From Pseudohalioglobus lutimaris (GTDB lineage: Bacteria > Pseudomonadota > Gammaproteobacteria > Pseudomonadales > Halieaceae): 64,000 bases of DNA. Shown here in pieces: positions 27,355 through 38,258 of this stretch (position 1 is its first letter; each line of letters opens with the position of its first letter). The stretch covers positions 1 to 64,000 of the forward strand of contig NZ_PKUS01000022.1 of the NCBI RefSeq assembly GCF_002866825.1, given 5' to 3'. Both the position numbers and the translations under genes were made by a program. The notes beneath the pieces are model-generated. The model was not told where the DNA came from. It searched no databases and saw only the letters and a list, made by a program, of their open reading frames with translations.

Positions 27355-28500
27355 CTAGGCCAGTTCCCTGGCGATCAGGTTATGGAAGCGCACCGCAGCT
27401 TCTTCCAGTCCCCCGAAGATCAAGGCGTCATTGGCGCCTGATCGCAGCCCTTGCTGCGTGCCGGCGGCGGCAAAAATGTCCTCTGCCGCAAACACCCCCT
27501 CATCAATCAGCTGGAACGAGCGCAGGAAGTGATCGCGCTGCGCCTCGTCGGCCGGCACGTCTGGCGTGAGCATGGTATGCACGAACACGGTGCTATCTGC
27601 GGACTGGGGGAATAGCGCAATGATGCTGATGTATTCAGGGTGGAAGATCAGCACGGAGTTCGGGAAAGTGGTGTAGGAGAAGGTGGCGTAGCGGCGCAGG
27701 TCCCCCAACTGCTCCGCAGGCAGGTCCACGGCCTCCTCGATCTCGTTGCGTGCCACCGCATTGCGCAGGTGGTCGCCGATAAAGTTCGACTCCGCCAGTG
27801 CATCGGGGAAAAAAGGGCCCACGGTATGTTTGTGCAGGCGAGCGACGTGGTAGCCGTCGAGAAAGGCATCCTGAATCAGCTTCCAGTTGGCGTCCACGTT
27901 GCGCACACTTTGCTGGCAGTAGCTGAACGCGCCCAGCTGAAAGAAATCCAGGTCTTCGCCCAACCCCGCCAGGTGTGTGTCGATATCCATTGTTTTGCCG
28001 GGGGTGGGCTGTACCCATACCAGGCCATTGCGCACGGCGGTGGGTAGCGTAACCAGGCCGAGTTGTTTCTTGTCCAGATCCGCAAAGCTTTCTTGTCTGG
28101 GGATGTTTCGCAGCGCACCATCCAGACCGTAAGTCCATTGATGGTAGGGGCAGACCAGTGACCGCAGGCAGGCCTGGCCCTGCTCCGGCACCAGGCGCAT
28201 TCCCCGGTGGCGGCAGACGTTGATAAAGGTGTTGATAGCGCCTTGCTTGTCGCGAACCGTAATCATGGGGATGCCGAGCCAGTCCTGCACAATGGCGTCG
28301 CCCTGCTGCGCCAGCTGTGTTTCGTGGCACAATACCAGGGGACGCTGTAGAAACAGCGTTTGCAGTTCACGCTGGAAGTGCTGCGGGTCAGTGTAATGGC
28401 TGACCGGTACGCGCTCAGTCATGGCGGCGGGGCCACTGGCGCGTCCTGCAAAGCGCTGCGCTAACTGCTGTACCATCTGCCGGGGATGCGAAGAATTCAT
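27355..28500 (-). CDS. Rieske non-heme iron oxygenase, alpha subunit
   Basis: About 381 residues. NVCRHRGMRLVPEQG and LVCPYHQWTYGLDG (residues about 82-120) provide the CxH...CxxH ligands of the [2Fe-2S] Rieske centre. DAFLDGYHVARLHKH near 195 gives the two His ligands of the mononuclear iron. These proteins hydroxylate or demethylate substrates such as aromatics, choline or carnitine. ATG 28500 is favoured over 28581, which would add a 27-residue proline-rich tail. Neither start has a strong ribosome site. No ferredoxin, reductase or beta subunit gene is adjacent, so electron supply must come from elsewhere. Confidence 0.88.
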   Translation of the reverse strand: MNSSHPRQMVQQLAQRFAGRASGPAAMTERVPVSHYTDPQHFQRELQTLFLQRPLVLCHETQLAQQGDAIVQDWLGIPMITVRDKQGAINTFINVCRHRGMRLVPEQGQACLRSLVCPYHQWTYGLDGALRNIPRQESFADLDKKQLGLVTLPTAVRNGLVWVQPTPGKTMDIDTHLAGLGEDLDFFQLGAFSYCQQSVRNVDANWKLIQDAFLDGYHVARLHKHTVGPFFPDALAESNFIGDHLRNAVARNEIEEAVDLPAEQLGDLRRYATFSYTTFPNSVLIFHPEYISIIALFPQSADSTVFVHTMLTPDVPADEAQRDHFLRSFQLIDEGVFAAEDIFAAAGTQQGLRSGANDALIFGGLEEAAVRFHNLIARELA

Positions 28501-28623
28501 GATGATTTCATACGTCCGTAACCGCACTTGAGCATAGCAGGGCGGTGGCTCAGGTAAAACAGTTGCGGCGTTTGCGGGCATGCATTAGCTTCGCAGCTGG
28601 CATTGAACCTAATGGAGAACGCG

Positions 28624-29790
28624 ATGCAGGGTTTCGAATTCAGTACTGTTGGCAGGATTGTCAGCGGATTCGGCAGCGCACTTGAGCTGTCGGAGGAGTG
28701 TCGCCGTTTGGGCGTGCGTTCCCCCCTGTTGGTGACCGATCCCGGGCTGGTGAGCATAGGCCTGGTGCAGCCGGTTATTGAGGCCCTTGCTGCGGCGGGT
28801 ACGCACGTCACCCTGTTTGACGCGGTGCGCGAGGACCCTCCGGAAGCAACCGTACTGGCAGCGGCGGAGCTGGGCCGTGTGCAGGGTGTAGACGGGGTGA
28901 TCGCCGTCGGCGGTGGCAGCTCACTGGATGTCGCCAAGGTTGTCAGTGTGCTGCTGGGTGGCAACCAGCCACTTGCTGAGCTCTATGGGGTGGATCAGGT
29001 GTCCGGCCCGCGTCTGCCGCTGGTGTTGGTGCCGACGACGGCCGGCACCGGTTCCGAGGCCACGCCGGTGGCGGTGGTGACCACGGGAGAGACGACCAAG
29101 GCCGGTGTGTCGTCGTCTGTGCTGTTGCCCGATGTCGCAGTACTGGATGCAGGCCTCACCCTGGGGCTGCCGCCTGCAATCACGGCCATGACCGGGGTGG
29201 ATGCGATGGTGCATGCGATCGAGGCGTATACATCACGGCATCGCAAGAACCCGCTCTCCGACAATCTGGCCAGGCAGGCACTGTCACTGCTGGCGGCCAA
29301 TATTCGCAGCGCGGTGTCTGACGGCAACAACCGCGAGGCAAGGGAAAACATGTTGCTGGGTGCGTGTCTTGCCGGACAGGCTTTCGCCAATGCGCCGGTC
29401 GCGGCAGTGCATGCGCTGGCCTACCCATTGGGCGGCCACTATCACATTCCTCATGGTCTGAGTAATTCGCTGGTTCTGCCTTCGGTGCTCAGTTTTAATG
29501 CAGACAGCGCGGCACCGCTCTACGCGGAACTGGCAGAGCTGGTAGTGGGACGGCCCGTGCCCGGCAGTGAGGAAGCGGCCACTGCGGCTTTGATCGCGGC
29601 GCTCATTGAGCTCATTGACGAGCTGGGCCTGCCGTCCACGTTGAGTGAGGCCGGTGTCGCAGAGCGTGATCTTGAGATGCTTGCGCAGGACGCCATGTTG
29701 CAGCAGCGCCTGTTGGTCAACAACCCCAGGGACGTAGCCTACGAGGACGCACTGGGTATTTATCGCAGCGCATATGGAGAAGTCCGATGA
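28624..29790 (+). CDS. Iron-containing alcohol dehydrogenase
   Basis: 388 residues. GVIAVGGGSSLDVAKV near residue 90 is the NAD-binding motif of group III ADHs, PTTAGTGSEATPVAV near 137 is conserved, and the metal ligands are seen in DAMVHAIEAYTS (about 197) and AVHALAYPLGGHYHIPHGL (about 259), the last with H...H. ATG 28624 has GGAG six bases upstream, while the earlier ATGs lack one. It is divergent from the Rieske gene and overlaps the next gene by 4 bp. The enzyme interconverts alcohols and aldehydes, substrate unknown. Confidence 0.9.
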   Translation: MQGFEFSTVGRIVSGFGSALELSEECRRLGVRSPLLVTDPGLVSIGLVQPVIEALAAAGTHVTLFDAVREDPPEATVLAAAELGRVQGVDGVIAVGGGSSLDVAKVVSVLLGGNQPLAELYGVDQVSGPRLPLVLVPTTAGTGSEATPVAVVTTGETTKAGVSSSVLLPDVAVLDAGLTLGLPPAITAMTGVDAMVHAIEAYTSRHRKNPLSDNLARQALSLLAANIRSAVSDGNNREARENMLLGACLAGQAFANAPVAAVHALAYPLGGHYHIPHGLSNSLVLPSVLSFNADSAAPLYAELAELVVGRPVPGSEEAATAALIAALIELIDELGLPSTLSEAGVAERDLEMLAQDAMLQQRLLVNNPRDVAYEDALGIYRSAYGEVR

Positions 29791-30221
29791 GCAAGCCAAA
29801 GCGACCCCTGCGCAGTGACTACAAGGTGTTCTACCCGATCGACACACGTTGGTCTGATAACGATATTTACGGGCACGTCAATAACGTCACGTATTATGCT
29901 TATTTCGACAGTGCGGCAAATCGCTACCTGATCGAGGAGGGCGGGCTGGACATCAACGACGGCAGTGTCGTCGGCTATGTGGTCAGCTCAGGTTGTGACT
30001 ACCATGCGCCAGTGGCCTATCCAGAAGGGTTGGAGGCGGGTCTCAGGGTCGATCGTCTGGGCGGCAGTTCTGTGCAGTACGGTATCGCTATTTTCAGGCG
30101 CGGAGAAGAAGAAGCCGCCGCTCACGGCCATTTCGTCCATGTTTTTGTTGAGCGGGCAGCGAACCGGTCAGTAGCGGTACCGACCGGCCTGCGCGCGGCC
30201 CTGGAAAAAATTCTGGCCTAG
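29787..30221 (+). CDS. 4-hydroxybenzoyl-CoA thioesterase-family acyl-CoA thioesterase
   Basis: 144 residues with the hotdog motif TRWSDNDIYGHVNNVTYYAYFDSAANRYL near residue 20-45; the Asp in DNDxxGHVNN is the catalytic residue of the YbgC/FadM group. The start ATG overlaps the alcohol dehydrogenase stop (ATGA), so the two are translationally coupled and probably work in one pathway, releasing an acid from a CoA ester. It is convergent with the acid phosphatase gene, separated by 4 bp. Confidence 0.88.
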   Translation: MSKPKRPLRSDYKVFYPIDTRWSDNDIYGHVNNVTYYAYFDSAANRYLIEEGGLDINDGSVVGYVVSSGCDYHAPVAYPEGLEAGLRVDRLGGSSVQYGIAIFRRGEEEAAAHGHFVHVFVERAANRSVAVPTGLRAALEKILA

Positions 30222-30225
30222 GGAC

Positions 30226-31062
30226 CTACTTTCCCAGGGTGGTGATTGACAAGGCCTTTGCTTCCTCTTCGCAATCGCGACTGGGTGACAGGGCGGCCAT
30301 GTCCAGGCCGGCGAGCTCCTTCCGGGTTGCCTCCATGGCAGCGAGAAAGTCCTCATTGTTGTGCAATTGTGAGTAGGCGGACGCCGCGACCATGCGGCCG
30401 GCCACAACGTCACTGTGCCAGTGTACGTTGCAAACATTGCGGCTCTCGCCGAAGGCGCGGCCCCGGGCAAGAATGGCCTCGGCTTTCTCGGGCATCAGTT
30501 CTGCCAGGATAAGCGCCCAACCCCAGCCGATAGACGTGTGGCCGGAGGGATAAGAACCGTCTTTGCGCAGCATACCTTCTTCTTCAGGCGTGCAGGTGGG
30601 CTCACCGTTGACCATAAAGGGACGGACTCGCTGGTAGGCATTCTTGGCGGAATATGAGGCCAGGCCGACGTCGGCAAGAGTGCGCCGCATAAGCATGTAG
30701 AGCTGCGGCGTTGTCGCTTCGCTGATGGGGATGCCGGTGGCGCACGTAAACGCGTCCTGGGCACCCGGGAAGGCGAGGTGGGCGTCCTTGGTTGCCAGGT
30801 CCCAGCGGGCTGTGCCCCTGAGCGCAATGGCTCGGCGAGCGACTTCGTCATCCAGGGCCTGGCGCGGAGAGCCGGCCTCCGGAGCAGGGGGCACGATCTC
30901 CACGGTGCGCAGTGGATCTTTCATCGGCAGATAGCCCTGAAGGATGCCGGGGCGAACCTCCGGTACGTCTTCAAATGTCGCCTGCTTCCCCGAACTGGCG
31001 CAACCTGCAACCAGTATAGAGGCCGCAAGGGCGATGAAAGTGATCTGTAAAGCGTGTGGCAT
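30226..31062 (-). CDS. Class A non-specific acid phosphatase, lipoprotein
   Basis: 278 residues. The N-terminus (LAASILVAGCASSG) has a lipobox with Cys about residue 21, so it is probably a membrane-anchored periplasmic lipoprotein. The PAP2/class A signature is complete: KNAYQRVRPF near 145 (KX6RP-like), YPSGHTS near 172, and SRNVCNVHWHSDVVAG near 208 (SRX5HxxxD). It hydrolyses phosphomonoesters in the periplasm through a phospho-His intermediate, a plausible phosphate-scavenging function. No Pho box was identified. Confidence 0.92.
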   Translation of the reverse strand: MPHALQITFIALAASILVAGCASSGKQATFEDVPEVRPGILQGYLPMKDPLRTVEIVPPAPEAGSPRQALDDEVARRAIALRGTARWDLATKDAHLAFPGAQDAFTCATGIPISEATTPQLYMLMRRTLADVGLASYSAKNAYQRVRPFMVNGEPTCTPEEEGMLRKDGSYPSGHTSIGWGWALILAELMPEKAEAILARGRAFGESRNVCNVHWHSDVVAGRMVAASAYSQLHNNEDFLAAMEATRKELAGLDMAALSPSRDCEEEAKALSITTLGK

Positions 31063-31125
31063 AGTGCTGTTCTCCGAAGGGGGTTCGATCTTATTGAATT
31101 AATCCACTTGGTGGCGGCAGCGGCT

Positions 31126-31944
31126 CTAGTCCGGACTGCCCTGGTCGATAATGGCATCCAGGCGCAATATCTCAGGATAACGCACCGGGAACAAGCGCGA
31201 AAGAAACGCGACGAACCTGGCATCACCTCCTATCAGCAGCCTGGGCTTGCGTTTTTCTATTGCGCGCACGATCTGTGCGGCGGCTGACTCCGCGGTGGTG
31301 CGGGCGAACTTCTGAAAGAGGGCATCGCGGTCATCCGGGCTGCTGTCGCCGCCACGTGAGTTGCGGGCGATATTGGTGGCGATTCCGCCCGGATGTACAC
31401 AACAGACGTGAACGTTGCTGCCTTTCATTTCCTGGCGCAGGGATTCGGTAAACCCGCGCACGGCGAACTTGGCGGCGTTATACGCGGACTGGCTGGGCAC
31501 GGCGATAATGCCAAAGAGTGAAGAGACGTTGATCAGGTGCCCTTGCTCGGATTTCTTCAGCAGGGGTAGAAAAGCCATGCTCCCCTGGATCACCCCCCAG
31601 AAATTGATACCCATCAGCCAGTCCAGGTTTTCGTAGCTCATCTCCTCTACGCGGTCGCCCAGACCCACTCCGGCATTATTTACCACAATGTCTACCTGGC
31701 CGCGGGCTGCATCAATGCGACCGGCCCAGTCATGCATGGCCTGGCGGTCCGCGACATCCAGCTTCTGTACGGAGCAGGGCACGTCACTGCGTGTCAGCTG
31801 ATCTGCGGTCTCTTGCAATGCGGTTTCATTGATATCACAGAGGAAAAGCTCGCAGCCCTCCCTGTTGAGTTGCAGGGCCAGTGCCCTGCCAATCCCCGAG
31901 CCGGCGCCGGTAATCACTGCACATCTGCCGCTGGTATAGGCCAT
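31126..31944 (-). CDS. Short-chain dehydrogenase/reductase
   Basis: 272 residues with the classical SDR motifs: AVITGAGSGIGRALAL near residue 9, VNNAGVG near 87, LINVSSLFG for the catalytic Ser near 137, and SAYNAAKFAVRGF near 153 with the YxxxK pair. The C-terminal LLIGGDARFVAFLSRLFP suggests membrane association as in several lipid-acting SDRs. Substrate unknown. No convincing operon partner; the acid phosphatase lies 63 bp downstream. Confidence 0.9.
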   Translation of the reverse strand: MAYTSGRCAVITGAGSGIGRALALQLNREGCELFLCDINETALQETADQLTRSDVPCSVQKLDVADRQAMHDWAGRIDAARGQVDIVVNNAGVGLGDRVEEMSYENLDWLMGINFWGVIQGSMAFLPLLKKSEQGHLINVSSLFGIIAVPSQSAYNAAKFAVRGFTESLRQEMKGSNVHVCCVHPGGIATNIARNSRGGDSSPDDRDALFQKFARTTAESAAAQIVRAIEKRKPRLLIGGDARFVAFLSRLFPVRYPEILRLDAIIDQGSPD

Positions 31945-32261
31945 GCTTTGTCCTTATTGGTCCTGTTGAGGTGCATCGTCGCTGCCTTGCGATGGCCTGT
32001 ATGGTAATGCGCGAAGGGAGACTTTTCACGACTTTTGCGCGCCAGGTGAGAGAAACGACGGCTTCGCTACACTGCCTGGCGCACGGAGCCGGTCCGGAAG
32101 TGGTGCCGGCGTCCTCAACTGCGGCCAGTCCGCTTATCGAACTGCAAACTAACTGGACAGGAATTGCCCATTCACCTAAAATCACCCGCTAGATTTCACC
32201 TGCCCGTACTGCGCAACGGGCACCGTGTATCCCAGTGAAAACCAGAGTTGATTAATGCGAC
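31945..32261. other. Intergenic region upstream of carAB
   Basis: About 317 bp between the leftward SDR and the carA leader hairpin, with no ORF I support. It should contain the carA promoter; no textbook -35/-10 pair was picked out with confidence. Confidence 0.45.
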
Positions 32262-32262
32262 A

Positions 32263-32294
32263 AGGCGAGATGTGGTTACCCATCTCGCCTTTTT
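32263..32294 (+). terminator. Terminator/attenuator hairpin in the carA leader
   Basis: AGGCGAGATG (32263-32272) pairs perfectly with CATCTCGCCT (32281-32290) around an 8-base loop and is followed by TTTT. It lies about 60 bp before the carA start. The preceding gene is on the other strand, so there is no upstream rightward gene to terminate. That favours a leader attenuator over a plain terminator. A conditional anti-terminator was not found. Confidence 0.7.
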
Positions 32295-32355
32295 GCGAGC
32301 GCCCGAATCGGGCCCATAAAACAGTTGTTTGCGCGACTTTGACGGAGGGTTTTGC

Positions 32356-33510
32356 TTGTCCAGTCCTGCCATATTGGTTCTTGAAGATGGTAGCGTTTTC
32401 AAGGGCTTAGCGATCGGAGCCAGCGGAACGTCCGTTGGGGAGGTGGTGTTTAACACGGCCATGAGTGGTTACCAGGAAATTCTTACCGACCCCTCCTATG
32501 CACGCCAGATTGTCACCCTGACCTACCCGCATATCGGTAATACAGGTACCAATGCCGAGGACGAAGAGTCCAGAGGGATATGGGCCGCCGGTCTGGTTAT
32601 CCGTGATTTACCCCTGATGGCCAGCAATTACCGCAACACCCAGGGCCTGTCGGAGTATCTTTGCAGTCACAATATTATCGGCATTGCTGACATTGATACC
32701 CGCCGCCTTACCCGCATCCTGCGTGAAAAGGGCGCCCAGAGCGGTTGCCTGATGGCCGGCGAAGAGCTCGATGAAGGCAAGGCTCTGGAGCTGGCAAAAG
32801 GTTGCGGGGGCTTGAAGGGCATGGACCTGGCCCGGGAAGTCTCGGCCGCCGAGGCCTACAGCTGGACTGAAGGAAGCTGGGAATGGGATAAGGGGCACGC
32901 CCAGCGCCCCGCAGAGGAGCTTGGCTGGCACGTCGTCGCCTACGACTATGGCGTAAAGCGCAACATTCTGCGCATGCTCGTGGACCGTGGCTGTCGCCTG
33001 ACCGTTGTGCCAGCGCAGACGCCAGCGGCAGAGGTGCTGGCCATGAATCCGGATGGTATTTTCCTCTCTAATGGCCCCGGTGACCCTGAGCCTTGCACCT
33101 ACGCCGTTGAAGCCATTCGCGAGATACTCGACACTGAGATTCCGGTTTTCGGTATCTGCCTTGGTCACCAGCTGCTGGCCCTTGCCTCTGGCGCCAGCAC
33201 CATGAAGATGAAGTTCGGCCATCACGGCGCCAATCATCCCGTACAGAACCTCGACGATGGCACGGTGCTGATCACCAGCCAGAATCACGGCTTTGCCGCA
33301 GATGAAGCGAGCCTGCCGGACACGCTGCGGGTTACACACAAGTCACTGTTCGACGGCAGCCTTCAGGGCATTCATCGCACAGACAAGCCTGCCTTCAGCT
33401 TCCAGGGTCATCCGGAAGCCAGCCCCGGCCCCCATGACGCCGCGCCACTGTTTGATCATTTCATCGAGTTGATCGAAGCCCGCCGAAATGCAGCAGCAAC
33501 AGGAAAGTAG
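32356..33510 (+). CDS. carA: Carbamoyl-phosphate synthase small (glutaminase) subunit
   Basis: 384 residues. It hydrolyses glutamine and channels ammonia to CarB for carbamoyl phosphate, the shared precursor of arginine and pyrimidines. The class I amidotransferase triad is visible: Cys in [13 protein letters not shown] near residue 266, and His/Glu in [11 protein letters not shown] near 350. The start is a TTG at 32356 with GGAGG seven bases upstream, giving [12 protein letters not shown], which matches the usual CarA N-terminus; E. coli carA also uses a UUG start. CarB follows after 6 bp. A hairpin lies in the leader. Confidence 0.97.
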   Translation: MSSPAILVLEDGSVFKGLAIGASGTSVGEVVFNTAMSGYQEILTDPSYARQIVTLTYPHIGNTGTNAEDEESRGIWAAGLVIRDLPLMASNYRNTQGLSEYLCSHNIIGIADIDTRRLTRILREKGAQSGCLMAGEELDEGKALELAKGCGGLKGMDLAREVSAAEAYSWTEGSWEWDKGHAQRPAEELGWHVVAYDYGVKRNILRMLVDRGCRLTVVPAQTPAAEVLAMNPDGIFLSNGPGDPEPCTYAVEAIREILDTEIPVFGICLGHQLLALASGASTMKMKFGHHGANHPVQNLDDGTVLITSQNHGFAADEASLPDTLRVTHKSLFDGSLQGIHRTDKPAFSFQGHPEASPGPHDAAPLFDHFIELIEARRNAAATGK

Positions 33511-33516
33511 AACGCC

Positions 33517-36734
<3,218 letters not shown>

Positions 36735-36738
<4 letters not shown>

Positions 36739-37211
36739 ACAAGGTTCCGATGACAGTGGCGGGGGAAGCGGCCCTGCGTGAAGAACTGGAGCAACTCAAA
36801 AAAGTTGACCGCCCGCGCATCAGCGCAGCCATTGCCGACGCGCGCGAACACGGCGACCTCAAAGAGAACGCGGAATATCATGCGGCTCGTGAGCAACAGA
36901 GTTTTGCCGAGGGCCGGATCATGGAGATCGAAGGCAAGCTCGCCGGTGCCCAGGTTATAGACGTGACCCAGATTACCAAAACCGGCAAGGTGATTTTCGG
37001 CACCACTGTTGATCTGGTCAATATCGACAACGACGAAACCGTGACCTATCGCATCGTCGGTGAAGACGAGGCCGACGTGAAAAACAACCTGATCTCTGTG
37101 GGTTCACCTATCGCCAGGGCGCTGATTGGCAAGGAAGAAGGGGATGTGGTGGTTGTGAGAGCACCGGGCGGTGAAATCGAATACGAAATTGACCAGGTAC
37201 ACCATATCTGA
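36735..37211 (+). CDS. greA: Transcription elongation factor GreA
   Basis: 158 residues, the normal length. The N-terminal coiled coil carries the acidic tip [20 protein letters not shown] (residues about 34-53), which enters the RNA polymerase secondary channel and stimulates cleavage of backtracked RNA. The C-terminal FKBP-like domain ends [16 protein letters not shown]. The ATG overlaps the carB stop, an order (carA-carB-greA) common in pseudomonads and relatives. Confidence 0.97.
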
Positions 37212-37222
37212 AGCTTGTCTCT

Positions 37223-37254
37223 CGTCGCCGCCGCAGGCAGCGGTGACGACGAGG
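37223..37254. terminator. Imperfect hairpin between convergent greA and SYLF genes
   Basis: CTCGTCG-CCGC pairs with GCGG-TGA-CGACGAG around an 8-base loop with a 3-base bulge. No T-run follows on either strand, so the terminator role is uncertain. Confidence 0.35.
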
Positions 37255-37264
37255 GAAAGGCGTT

Positions 37265-37837
37265 TTATAGCGGCGTGAAGCTATATTTCTGGCCGGCTAC
37301 AGTGGCCTCGTACATCAGCCCACCCTTGGCAACCGTGAACACAGCCATGCCTTTGCGGTAACCACCCGATACAGTGCTGGCGTCGTTTTTACCGCCTGCA
37401 GCGCCGGCCTGTGCGCCGCCTCCCGTTGTAGCCTGTGCGCCGGCGGAGGCCGTAATGGCGACAGCCGTGGCCTGGGCGCCGAACTCAAAGTTACCGGAAG
37501 TGAAGTCCTCGAAAGCGCGCTTGTCCTCAAAGAAGATTACCTGGCTGTAGGCCTGGCCACCCAGCTGCCAACCGATAGATAACTGGGTCATTTTAGTGTT
37601 GCCTACATGTGCTCCTCCAGCGAATACACGGCCAGAGCCGTGGGCGCCGCCAATACCCATGCCGCCTTTGCCAATGGTAGGGAAAAGGGCGTAGCCGTAG
37701 GCGTTTTCGAAGTAGGCTGCGCTTTCGCCGGCATTCATAAAGACCTGCTTGGTGTCCGTATACTCATCTGCCTGGGCACTGTGAAAAGAGAATAGAACCA
37801 GCGCAGTCGCCAGTAGGGATATCAGGGTGTTTGTCAT
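37265..37837 (-). CDS. Secreted SYLF/Ysc84-domain lipid-binding protein
   Basis: 190 residues. A signal peptide (to about residue 23, AQA) is followed by the SYLF pattern FPTIGKGGMGIGGAHGSGRVFAGG and VGNTKMTQLSIGWQLGGQAYSQVIFF, with a low-complexity Ala/Gly/Gln linker (about 125-150) and a terminal GGLMYEATVAGQKYSFTPL. Eukaryotic SYLF proteins bind phosphoinositides; in bacteria these are periplasmic proteins of unknown function. It is monocistronic and divergent from feoA. Confidence 0.88.
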   Translation of the reverse strand: MTNTLISLLATALVLFSFHSAQADEYTDTKQVFMNAGESAAYFENAYGYALFPTIGKGGMGIGGAHGSGRVFAGGAHVGNTKMTQLSIGWQLGGQAYSQVIFFEDKRAFEDFTSGNFEFGAQATAVAITASAGAQATTGGGAQAGAAGGKNDASTVSGGYRKGMAVFTVAKGGLMYEATVAGQKYSFTPL

Positions 37838-37940
37838 GTCGCAGTTCCTCGCGGGTCGTCAGGGTTAGGTGTAGATAAGGTGGTACATCCCCGGGTGTTT
37901 GTCCACTGCTATTCACGGCGACGAATTTGCCCCGGGATTT

Positions 37941-37962
37941 AATGCAAATCGTTCTCATTAGT
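37941..37962 (+). promoter_or_regulatory. Fur-box-like site upstream of feoA
   Basis: AATGCAAATCGTTCTCATT (37941-37959) reads on the other strand as AATGAGAACGATTTGCATT, close to Fur 7-1-7 sites. It lies about 50 bp before the feoA start, the expected promoter position for iron repression of feoAB. Confidence 0.7.
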
Positions 37963-38009
37963 GCTATGCTCGTCGTGTAAATTCAAGCACTTATGGACTC
38001 TTCCCAACC

Positions 38010-38258
38010 GTGAACCCAACCCTGTGGTCCCTCAAGGCAGGCGACCGATGCGAAATTTTGGGCTATGACGATGCCCTGGCTGAAAAGTACCGTATTCGGT
38101 TGATGGAATTTGGATTCCATGTGGGCGAATGCGTCACCTGTCTGCAATCACCCGCCTTCGGCGCGCCCAAGGTTTACCAGGTGAGCAATACCATTTATTC
38201 CCTCGATGACGAGGTGGCCACCCATGTGTTGGTCAGGACGGGCAGTTTGCGTGAGTAA
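38010..38258 (+). CDS. feoA: Ferrous iron transport protein A
   Basis: 82 residues with the SH3-like FeoA fold: LKAGDRCEILGYDD, then RIRLMEFGFHVGECVTCLQS, the signature of regulators of FeoB. The start is GTG at 38010. The gene overlaps feoB by 8 bp and is preceded by a Fur-box-like site, so it should be iron-repressed. No feoC follows feoB. Confidence 0.92.
   Translation: MNPTLWSLKAGDRCEILGYDDALAEKYRIRLMEFGFHVGECVTCLQSPAFGAPKVYQVSNTIYSLDDEVATHVLVRTGSLRE

Noticed and set aside
32255-32410. Leader peptide before carA (ATG at 32255)
   Set aside because: Frame overlaps the hairpin and runs past the carA start; the ribosome site is weak and no diagnostic codon run is present.
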